A stretch of 11,731 nt of DNA from the NCBI GenBank assembly GCA_031259035.1, contig JAIRLZ010000024.1, forward strand, positions 1-11,731, in the 5' to 3' direction. Numbering within the stretch: the stretch's first letter is position 1; every line of letters starts with the position of its first letter. This stretch comes from Treponema sp. Its GTDB lineage: Bacteria; Spirochaetota; Spirochaetia; Treponematales; Breznakiellaceae. Below the pieces are notes generated by a model. The model had not been told where the DNA came from. It saw only the letters and a list, made by a program, of their open reading frames with translations, and searched no databases. The position numbers were made by a program, and so were the translations under genes. Shown in pieces: positions 6,228 to 11,731 of the stretch.

Positions 6228-6718
6228 GATCGCCCCGCCTTTTTTAGAATGTCACGGTACGATGCGCCTGAGCGCGGATCTTTTGCATCGGGAAGGAGAT
6301 CAAGAAGAGGAACGAGCGCGAAAGCCCGCTCCGCAAGGCGTGGGTGCGGTATTTCTAAATCCGGAGCCGACATGACGATCCCGCCGAACAGCAGTATGTC
6401 AATGTCCAGCGTCCGCTCTCCGAATCGACGCTCTTCCGCGCGGTTCCGCCCGCACGAGGACTCAATGTCATGGATAATGGACAATAGCTCATGCGGCGCG
6501 CCTTCATACCAGCCGCAGACTGCCGTATTGAGAAAACGCGGTTGATCGGTGACGTACAGCGGAGCGGTTTCAAACGCGGACGCGGCGCGTAAATCTGAGA
6601 GTACGCCGCTCAGTTTGCGCGATCCTTCTTCCAAGAGTTCACAGGGCGTTTGTATACGCCCGTCAGCCCGCTTGTACGCTTTGTTTGAGCCAAGCCCCAA
6701 AACAACTAAAAACGCCAT
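6218..6718 (-). CDS. folK: 2-amino-4-hydroxy-6-hydroxymethyldihydropteridine pyrophosphokinase (HPPK)
   Basis: The 166-residue cytoplasmic enzyme transfers pyrophosphate from ATP to the pterin 6-hydroxymethyl group, the step before dihydropteroate synthase in folate synthesis. Family motifs are intact: LGLGSN (7-12), FLNTAV (62-67), and RRFGERTLDIDILLFGG (97-113), in which D105 and D107 are the expected magnesium ligands. PHPRLAERAFALVPL (124-138) is also characteristic. Length is typical (about 160). ATG 6718 lies 9 nt after the recA stop with no Shine-Dalgarno, so translation probably depends on ribosomes coming from recA. Its end overlaps the start of the sensor kinase. The other folate genes are not nearby, so the placement between recA and a sensor kinase is unusual. 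Confidence 0.95.
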   Translation of the reverse strand: MAFLVVLGLGSNKAYKRADGRIQTPCELLEEGSRKLSGVLSDLRAASAFETAPLYVTDQPRFLNTAVCGWYEGAPHELLSIIHDIESSCGRNRAEERRFGERTLDIDILLFGGIVMSAPDLEIPHPRLAERAFALVPLLDLLPDAKDPRSGASYRDILKKAGRSCE

Positions 6719-6727
6719 TGGGGGCGG

Positions 6728-7981
6728 TTAGAATGCGGGTTCCGCCGTCGCTTTAACCGCTTCGTCGGTTATCGGAAGCTCAGGCACAACGGTTGCAACC
6801 GTTGATTTTCGTGACCGGGCTTTCTTGAGAAGCCCGGCGTCCCCGGTTTTCGCCGGTTCGCTTGCCGCCGCCGTTTGTGAAGCCGCCTTCGGGAATTCCC
6901 TGTCTGGAAACATGATCTTCCGCAGTCTTTCCTCAAGTTCAGCCATAAAATCCGGGCGATCTTCAAGATAGGCTTTTGCGGCTTCCTTGCCCTGCGCTAT
7001 CTTTTCCTCGCCGTAGGAATACCACGCGCCCTTCTTATCGATGATCTCATACTTCACAGCCGCATCCAATACGCTTCCGGCCGCTGAAATGCCCTTGCCG
7101 AACATGATCTCAAACTCCACCTTCCTGAAAGGAGGCGCGACTTTGTTTTTCACCACTTTGACCCGTACGCGGTTGCCTATGGCGTTGGCGTCCTTTCCCC
7201 CCTCGATGGTGTCGGTTTTGCGCACGTCAATTCTGACTGAAGCGTAGAATTTCAGGGCGTTGCCTCCCGTAGTCGTTTCCGGGTTGCCGAACATCACGCC
7301 TATCTTCATGCGGATTTGATTGATGAAGATGAGGAGTGTCCGGGATTTTCCGATGATGGATGTGAGCTTGCGCAACGCCTGGCTCATAAGGCGCGCCTGA
7401 AGCCCCATGTGCGCGTCACCCATCTCGCCCTCAATTTCCGCCTGGGGCGTCAACGCCGCGACAGAATCCACAACGATGACGTCAATCGCGCCGGAACGTA
7501 CAAGATTTTCCGCTATTTCAAGGGCTTGCTCCCCATTGTCAGGCTGGGAAACCCATAAATTCTCGGTTTTAACGCCGAGGTTTTTGGCGTAAACCGGATC
7601 GAGCGCGTGTTCCGCGTCAATAAAAGCGGCGGTGCCGCCGAGTTTCTGCGCTTCGGCGATACAGTGCAAAGCCAATGTCGTCTTCCCCGAAGACTCCGGC
7701 CCATATATTTCAATGATTCTGCCTCGTGGATAACCGCCTATGCCGAGCGCCTCATCCAAAAGTATGGAACCCGAAGGGATCACCTCAATGCCGGCGGCGT
7801 TGTTGTGATCTCCCAGTTTCATAATGGCGCCTGCGCCGAATTGTTTTTCTATCTGGAGCCTCGCCGCTTCCAGCGCTTTTTCCTTTTCTTCCTGTGAAGC
7901 CGGCGCTGGCGACACTACCTTGGAATGCTTGTCGGATTTTCCGCGTTTTTCAGGCGCTTCTCCAAAATCTTCATCGCTCAC
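6728..7981 (-). CDS. recA: Recombinase A (RecA)
   Basis: RecA forms filaments on single-stranded DNA, drives strand exchange with ATP, and activates SOS-type responses where present. With the GTG start at 7981 it has 417 residues. The core is intact: Walker A GPESSGKT (94-101), [10 protein letters not shown] (120-129) with catalytic Glu124, Walker B VIVVDS (168-173), and the L2 loop region [19 protein letters not shown] (232-250). It carries about 25 extra N-terminal residues, charged and Lys-rich, compared with E. coli RecA. The C-terminal tail (366-417) is Ala, Lys and Pro-rich rather than strongly acidic, so tail-based autoregulation may differ. AGGAG (7993-7989) sits 7 nt before GTG 7981. 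A longer frame from TTG 7999 would start upstream of this ribosome site and is rejected. It leads a tight group with folK and the sensor kinase. Confidence 0.97.
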   Translation of the reverse strand: MSDEDFGEAPEKRGKSDKHSKVVSPAPASQEEKEKALEAARLQIEKQFGAGAIMKLGDHNNAAGIEVIPSGSILLDEALGIGGYPRGRIIEIYGPESSGKTTLALHCIAEAQKLGGTAAFIDAEHALDPVYAKNLGVKTENLWVSQPDNGEQALEIAENLVRSGAIDVIVVDSVAALTPQAEIEGEMGDAHMGLQARLMSQALRKLTSIIGKSRTLLIFINQIRMKIGVMFGNPETTTGGNALKFYASVRIDVRKTDTIEGGKDANAIGNRVRVKVVKNKVAPPFRKVEFEIMFGKGISAAGSVLDAAVKYEIIDKKGAWYSYGEEKIAQGKEAAKAYLEDRPDFMAELEERLRKIMFPDREFPKAASQTAAASEPAKTGDAGLLKKARSRKSTVATVVPELPITDEAVKATAEPAF

Positions 7982-7988
7982 TATGTTT

Positions 7989-7993
7989 CTCCT
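7989..7993 (-). promoter_or_regulatory. Shine-Dalgarno that fixes the recA GTG start
   Basis: AGGAG on the minus strand ends 7 nt before GTG 7981-7979. This is ideal spacing and rules out the upstream in-frame TTG codons. Confidence 0.85.
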
Positions 7994-8004
7994 CAACAAT
8001 AGAT

Positions 8005-8040
8005 ACGGCGTTCATACGCCGTTTGCTTTAGAATATCATA
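8005..8040 (-). promoter_or_regulatory. recA promoter/leader: -10 candidate and downstream dyad
   Basis: TATGAT (8040-8035, minus strand) matches the -10 consensus in 5 of 6 bases; no convincing -35 is seen at 16-18 bp. Just downstream, ACGGCG (8005-8010) and CGCCGT (8017-8022) form a 6-bp dyad with a 6-nt spacer. If transcription starts near 8028, the dyad lies at about +7 to +24. It could be an operator or a leader hairpin before the ribosome site. It does not match the GAAC-N4-GTTC or CTGT-N8-ACAG SOS boxes. Confidence 0.35.
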
Positions 8041-8093
8041 AAGTCGTTTTTTTGCCTATTGAGCAACAGGCGTTTTTATGCTATCGTATTCCC

Positions 8094-9377
8094 GTGAATT
8101 ATTCTACTCCGTCTAATTTAGGCGTCATCGCGTGTCCGGGAGGAGAAATTTTTGCCGATGAGGTAATCCTTCACCTACAGACCGGGTGTCGCCGTCAATT
8201 TGAGCGCATTGTTTCCAAACTGGCGAAACGGTACGATTTGGATGTTCCTTCGATTACCAAAAATTTCAATTTTATTCGTGACGCCACGTCGAGTATGCCT
8301 TCATCGTATACGGATCCCACCCAATTCAGACATTCAAGCATAAAGATACCCGCGCAATTCACCATGTTTGCGAATGGCGAGGTTAAAGCCGAGATATTGG
8401 AATCGGTGCGGGGCAAGGATATTTTTATAGTACAAGATGTTGAAAACCATTTTCCGGTCAATTTCTACAACGGCTGCAAACGGACGCTCTCGATCAACGA
8501 TCATCTGATGACGCTGTTTGTTACGGTCGACGCGGCGAGACAAGCGGGCGCGGGACGCATTACGCTGGCGCTTCCCACCTACCCTTATTCGCGGCAACAC
8601 AAGAAAAAGGGGCGCGAAGGGATTACGGCGAGCCGCGTGGGAAAACTTTTGGAATTTCTCGGCGTCCACCGCATCATCACCTTGGACATTCATTCGCGGG
8701 AGATCGGCAACTCGTTCAATACGATGACCATCGAGAACCTCCACGCAAGTTATCAGATCATCCGTATACTGTCGAAAATGCCCGGCGTTCTGAATGACAA
8801 TTTCGTGGTGGTCTCTCCTGACACCGGCGCCGTGGACCGCAATAAATTCTACGCCACCGCGCTCAAAAAACCTCTCGCCCTGTTGTACAAGGAACGGGAT
8901 TATTCCAAAGTTACGGAAAACGCGCTTGAAAACAACATCGCCGAGATAAAACTCCTTGGAAATGTCGCTGGAAAAACCGTTTTCATGGCGGACGACATGC
9001 TTGGAACTGGCGGCACTTTGCTCAAGGCGATGAAATTCCTCAAGGAGCAGGGCGCGGGCAAGGTCATATCGGCGATCAGCCTTCCGCTCTTTTCGGGAAA
9101 CGCCGTCTCCTACTTTGACGACGCCTACAAACAGGGGCTTTTTTATCGTATTATCGGCGCCAACGCGATTTATCAAGAAGAACTCGTGAAGCGGGAATGG
9201 TTCATAAGCGTGAATATAACGCCGCTTTTCGCCCAGACGATTTCCCGCTTGCATCAGGAGTTGTCTCTAAGCTCCCTGCTTGACAACAGGGATATTATTG
9301 TAAAGATGCTGTCAGAAGGTTCGGGCGGCGCCAAGGGCGACGCTAAAAACCATGACAGCCCATATATGGAGGAGTAA
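8094..9377 (+). CDS. prs: Ribose-phosphate pyrophosphokinase (PRPP synthetase), divergent type
   Basis: The enzyme makes 5-phosphoribosyl 1-pyrophosphate from ribose 5-phosphate and ATP, feeding purine, pyrimidine, NAD, His and Trp synthesis. The 427 residues exceed the usual 310-320. Motifs: GEVKAEILESVRGKDIFIVQ (95-114), PYSRQHKKKGREG (164-176) at the place of the family's ATP-binding loop, RIITLDIHSREI (193-204), VVVSPDTGAVDRNKFYA (238-254), and the PRPP loop VFMADDMLGTGGTLLKA (296-312). Extra length lies in an insert at about 30-85 and the C-terminal tail (380-427). The frame stays open far upstream into recA, but conserved-looking sequence starts at GTG 8094 (MNYSTPSNLGVIACPGGE). No Shine-Dalgarno precedes it. 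A weak promoter (TTGAGC 8059-8064, 18 bp, TATCGT 8083-8088) would again give a near-leaderless mRNA. It is followed directly by the NDK-like gene. Confidence 0.88.
   Translation: MNYSTPSNLGVIACPGGEIFADEVILHLQTGCRRQFERIVSKLAKRYDLDVPSITKNFNFIRDATSSMPSSYTDPTQFRHSSIKIPAQFTMFANGEVKAEILESVRGKDIFIVQDVENHFPVNFYNGCKRTLSINDHLMTLFVTVDAARQAGAGRITLALPTYPYSRQHKKKGREGITASRVGKLLEFLGVHRIITLDIHSREIGNSFNTMTIENLHASYQIIRILSKMPGVLNDNFVVVSPDTGAVDRNKFYATALKKPLALLYKERDYSKVTENALENNIAEIKLLGNVAGKTVFMADDMLGTGGTLLKAMKFLKEQGAGKVISAISLPLFSGNAVSYFDDAYKQGLFYRIIGANAIYQEELVKREWFISVNITPLFAQTISRLHQELSLSSLLDNRDIIVKMLSEGSGGAKGDAKNHDSPYMEE
9368..9374 (+). promoter_or_regulatory. Strong Shine-Dalgarno of the NDK-like gene inside the prs end
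   Basis: GGAGGAG overlaps the last codons of prs, immediately before its TAA (9375-9377). ATG 9379 follows 4 nt after the site. This selects ATG 9379 over the upstream in-frame ATG at 9352. Confidence 0.85.
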
Positions 9378-9378
9378 A

Positions 9379-10548
9379 ATGCCGGAATTATCGTATGTCA
9401 TGGTGACGCCGTACACGGTCGCAAAAAGCAGAACCGGCGGCGTGTTGGCGCGGCTTTTGTCGCAGGTTGATCTTGAACTTGTGGGCGCCCAGATGTTTGC
9501 GCCTGACGAAACGTTTGTGAAAGAATACTCGGCGATATTGCGCGCGCAAAATGTGTCGTCAGACAGCGTTACGCTTCTTGCGGATTACGTTGAGGCGCGG
9601 TTTGTCCCTTCGGGCGGCAGAAAGCACCGTACGCTTTTGCTTTTATTTAAAGGGGAGAATCCCTGCGAAAAGCTGGCGAAGATATGCGGGCATATTTTCC
9701 CCGAACATATAGGCGATGAATCGCTTACCGGAGAAACCATACGCGACACCTACGCGGACCTGATCATAGACCCCGACACGGCGCGCGTCAACTATTTTGA
9801 GCCTGCGGTTATGACGCCGCACGGACAGAAATGGGCGGACAAAGACCTCGCCCTGTTTTCAAGCTATTTGGATGGCAAAGAAAACATCGTCAACAATATG
9901 GAATACGATGATCCTTCAAAAATAGAGCGCACCTTGGTCATCATAAAGCCCGACAACTGGCAGTACGCCTCATCCCGTCCGGGGAGCATCATCGACATGT
10001 TTTCACGAACAGGGCTCAGGATCATCGGCATAAAAGTTCACCGGTTCACGCTTGAACAAGCGCTTGATTTTTACGGTCCGGTTGAAGCGGCGTTGAAAAG
10101 CAAACTCGCGCCCATTTTGGGGAAGAAGGCTAAAGAGGCGCTTGAAAAGGAATTTTCCCTCGCCCTGAGCGAACGTACGGAAAAAGCCCTTGTCGAGACG
10201 TTCGGCGTGGAATACGCCTATGATCAATTTGCCCAAATCGTAGGCTTCATGTCGGGCATGAAGCCGGGCGCTTCAGCGGGTGATCCCGCCGCCACATGCA
10301 AGCCGGTCAAGTGCATGATCCTCATTTACGAGGGTATTGACGCGGTTAAGAAAATTCGCGACGTGCTTGGACCCACGGATCCGCTGAAAGCGCCGGGCGG
10401 TACGGTTCGCCGTGAATTCGGCAGCAACATCATGGTGAACACCGCCCACGCTTCAGATTCGCCTGAAAGCGTCGCGCGCGAGTCGGCGATTGTGAAGGTG
10501 AATGAAAATACGTTGAAATCTATTATAGACGAGTGTCGTGGACATTAA
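9379..10548 (+). CDS. Tandem nucleoside diphosphate kinase-like protein
   Basis: The 389 residues are far longer than a normal NDK (about 140-150). Residues 184-375 are a recognisable NDK domain: TLVIIKPDNW (185-194, catalytic-type Lys190), GLRIIGIKVHRFTLEQALDFYG (212-233), and the active-site segment NTAHASDSPESVARE (354-368), where His357 is the phospho-carrier position. It contains an insert of roughly 60 residues (about 235-295) not found in ordinary NDK. Residues 5-170 look like a second, degenerate NDK domain: YVMVTPYTVAKSRTGGVLAR (6-25) has Thr where the catalytic Lys is expected, and no N-x-x-H-G-S-D box is found. The predicted function is transfer of the gamma phosphate between nucleoside triphosphates and diphosphates by the C-terminal domain. 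It starts 1 nt after the prs stop, so the two form an operon supplying nucleotides. Confidence 0.8.
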   Translation: MPELSYVMVTPYTVAKSRTGGVLARLLSQVDLELVGAQMFAPDETFVKEYSAILRAQNVSSDSVTLLADYVEARFVPSGGRKHRTLLLLFKGENPCEKLAKICGHIFPEHIGDESLTGETIRDTYADLIIDPDTARVNYFEPAVMTPHGQKWADKDLALFSSYLDGKENIVNNMEYDDPSKIERTLVIIKPDNWQYASSRPGSIIDMFSRTGLRIIGIKVHRFTLEQALDFYGPVEAALKSKLAPILGKKAKEALEKEFSLALSERTEKALVETFGVEYAYDQFAQIVGFMSGMKPGASAGDPAATCKPVKCMILIYEGIDAVKKIRDVLGPTDPLKAPGGTVRREFGSNIMVNTAHASDSPESVARESAIVKVNENTLKSIIDECRGH

Positions 10549-10585
10549 AAAAAGCGCAGGCAATGCCCAGCGTCGCCTGCGCTTT
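10547..10585. terminator. Bidirectional Rho-independent terminator
   Basis: AAAGCGCAGGC (10551-10561) pairs with 10575-10585 over 11 bp with a 13-nt loop. On the minus strand the stem is followed by seven T (A7 at 10547-10553 on plus, partly in the stem), a typical terminator for leftward transcription. On the plus strand it directly follows the NDK-like stop (10546-10548), but only TTT follows the stem. The stop of the leftward transposase remnant (10584-10586) falls within its outer base pairs. Confidence 0.8.
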
Positions 10586-11457
10586 AGTAGGTAGTCAAGG
10601 TTAAAGAAATCGGATATAAACTATGCAGTTTAATATGGGCATCCTTGGCCGTAAGCTGCCATTTCACCGTCTTTTGTTTCCGGTTCCTTTCATACCGCCA
10701 AGCCTGAACTTCTCTGTTCAGTTTTTCCAGCGTGTCTATCCTCCGGTCATGGCAGTGGCTTGTCATGGCGCTTAGTTCCATGTCCGCTAGGTTAAGCCAA
10801 CTGCTGTGTTTCGGCGTGTAATGTATCTCCAGCTTTTGGGCTGTCGTGAAGGCTTCTTCCGCCGTATACGTTTCATACGCCCCATCCCGCCGTGTCCGTC
10901 GCGCCGATGCCGACCCGCTTCTCCCCCACAAGTTGTACCGGTTGTTCGTCCATACAGATCGCCGGTTTTTGTTCGTTATAGGGCCGATGATACACGGCAA
11001 GGACAGCTTCCATCGCCGCCACAAATACCGCGTTCTGTTTCGGCGGCGTACGCCGGCATTTCTTCAGATGCGGTTTATACGGGTTTTTTTACTATCTTTC
11101 CCATCGTGGGAGCCGATATATGTTCAACAATACCCAGTCCACCGGCTGTAGCCTTCAAAAGGTTCCCCGCAACACAGAGCGATAATCTTTGTCTCCACCT
11201 CACCGGCAACTATCGGTGGAACCGGCGGCGTTTGCCGTACCTTCCGGTTCACTACCCGGTCAATCCCTTCCCGTTCATATTGCTTGCTTACCCGGTACTC
11301 CAGGGCAACCCGGCAACCGCATGGTACGGCTATTTCTTCCTGTCCCGTATGGTTCTGCATAGGTCGCTTTCATCCAATGGTAACAGGATATTCGCCCTTA
11401 TAATCTGACGGGCCGGATGGTTTCCTTTTTTCGTTATTCGCAAAGTCTGGTTTAATA
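10584..11457 (-). pseudogene. Decayed IS630-family transposase
   Basis: Pieces of one IS630 transposase are spread over several minus-strand frames. In order from the right: QTLRITKKGNHPARQIIRAN followed by ILLPLDES (about 11455-11370); GQEEIAVPCGCRVALEYR and EGIDRVVNRKV, ending EGYSRWT (11345-11130); IVEHISAPTMGKIVK (about 11120-11085); KPHLKKCRRTPPKQNAVFVA through AICMDEQPVQLVGEKRVGI with the first DDE Asp (about 11080-10895); then YETYTAEEAFTTAQKLEIHY and TPKHSSWLNLADMELSA to the C-terminus. About 10 residues are missing after EGYSRWT. About 80-90 residues are missing between GEKRVGI and YETYTAEE, a gap that takes out the second catalytic Asp (VMDN-type motif). A run of seven A (minus strand) before KPHLKKC adds one base. 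The 5' end is also missing. The gene cannot make an active transposase. Names of pieces rest on family pattern memory. Confidence 0.85.
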
Positions 11458-11463
11458 CCCCGC

Positions 11464-11478
11464 CGAATCTTCGATTCG
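11464..11478. repeat. Short palindrome CGAATC-TTC-GATTCG
   Basis: A 6-bp stem with a 3-nt loop. Read on the other strand it differs from the palindrome at 11554-11568 only by one paired change (T-A to C-G), so both appear to belong to one repeat family. Confidence 0.55.
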
Positions 11479-11521
11479 CGCTTGCCGCGGCTCAAATAAG
11501 GCGACGCCTACAAGATTGGTG

Positions 11522-11731
11522 TTAAACCAACCTATTATAAATTTCCTTACAGTCGAACCGAAGGTTCGCAAACCAAAGGTTCGCAAACCGAAGGTTCACC
11601 GAGCTTCCGTTCAAATCAATATACCGCTTAAGATACCGCGTCGCACACTGTGTTTGCGCGCGTGCCGCGCGGAGGCTCATTGCCGCCAGCCGCTTCTTTT
11701 CCGCTTCCGTGAGCCTGACATGATATTTCTT
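11522..11731 (-). CDS. Partial ORF at right edge, IS630-like N-terminus (5' end outside window)
   Basis: A minus-strand frame is open from the right edge (11731) to TAA 11524-11522, 69 residues. It begins KKYHVRLTEAEKKRLAAMSL, which resembles the KKY-x-V-x-LT-x-EE start of IS630 transposases, and TRYLKRYIDLNGSS could correspond to their ARILLK-x-D segment. It then runs through the 15-bp repeats (NLRFANLWFANLRF) and stops. Because the neighbouring transposase remnant has its own RANILLPLDES version of the same segment, this is probably a second, truncated copy rather than its missing start. It could instead be a small unrelated gene; the first residues are outside the window. Confidence 0.4.
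   Translation of the reverse strand, partial: KKYHVRLTEAEKKRLAAMSLRAARAQTQCATRYLKRYIDLNGSSVNLRFANLWFANLRFDCKEIYNRLV
11554..11600. repeat. Three tandem 15-bp palindromic repeats
   Basis: Units at 11556-11570, 11571-11585 and 11586-11600 read AACCGAAGGTTCGCA with one to three changes. Each has an AACC / GGTT stem and a 3-nt loop, and the first extends to CGAACC-GAA-GGTTCG. The 15-bp period keeps the overlapping minus-strand frame open, where it encodes repeated ANL(W/R)F. This resembles the A(N/D)LXX pattern of pentapeptide repeats but is probably chance. Confidence 0.75.

Noticed and set aside
7982..7999. TTG 7999 as recA start
   Set aside because: It is upstream of, and would translate through, the AGGAG site that serves GTG 7981.
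7824..8093. Long N-terminal extension of the PRPP synthetase
   Set aside because: This part is antisense to the recA N-terminus and gives low-complexity sequence with no family match. The recognisable protein begins at GTG 8094.
11085..11095. Programmed frameshift at the A7 run in the transposase
   Set aside because: The following KPHLKKC segment is in the +1 frame, not the -1 frame that an A-run slip normally gives, and other deletions already inactivate the gene. A base gain is simpler.
10806..11408. 200-codon plus-strand frame over the transposase remnant
   Set aside because: It is the antisense shadow of the IS630 fragments, which match the family well on the minus strand.
11554..11600. 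CRISPR array
   Set aside because: The repeats are 15 bp and directly joined with no unique spacers; no cas genes are present.

Overview
The window looks like a spirochete chromosome segment, most likely a Treponema-type genome rich in insertion sequences. This is inferred from protein features (a RecA with extended ends, a PilZ protein, an unusual double-NDK protein, a sensor with a LacI-like ligand domain fused to a histidine kinase) and from moderate G+C. No rRNA, tRNA or CRISPR array was seen. Species assignment was not possible without a database search.

Layout, left to right. Bases 1-146 are the end of an unrecognised rightward gene. Bases 147-557 contain no gene but hold an 18-bp perfect hairpin, a 147-bp miniature element made of five hairpins between 12-bp inverted repeats, and a further hairpin before the next gene. 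A small TM2/winged-helix membrane protein follows (558-1142, +). Bases 1143-1450 lie between two convergent genes. They contain phased DnaA-box-like sites and a 49-bp palindrome, and are a candidate replication origin next to rsmG.

Bases 1451-8093 hold two leftward groups. The first is pilZ-TPR-rsmG (3957 down to 1451), which starts from a clear sigma70-type promoter that appears to give a leaderless mRNA. The second is recA-folK-histidine kinase (7981 down to 4065), tightly packed. A 112-bp divergent region separates recA from a rightward pair, ribose-phosphate pyrophosphokinase and a two-domain nucleoside diphosphate kinase (8094-10548). Both of these serve nucleotide supply. They end at a hairpin that also ends leftward transcription from the right.

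Bases 10584-11731 are transposon debris: a decayed IS630-family transposase on the minus strand with at least two deletions and frame breaks, a block of short palindromic 15-bp tandem repeats, and the partial start of another minus-strand ORF with IS630-like N-terminal features. The housekeeping block is therefore flanked on both sides by mobile-element remains. The best candidates for something new are the putative origin, the five-hairpin miniature element, the soluble ligand-binding histidine kinase cotranscribed with recA and folK, and the leaderless pilZ promoter with a palindrome in its spacer.
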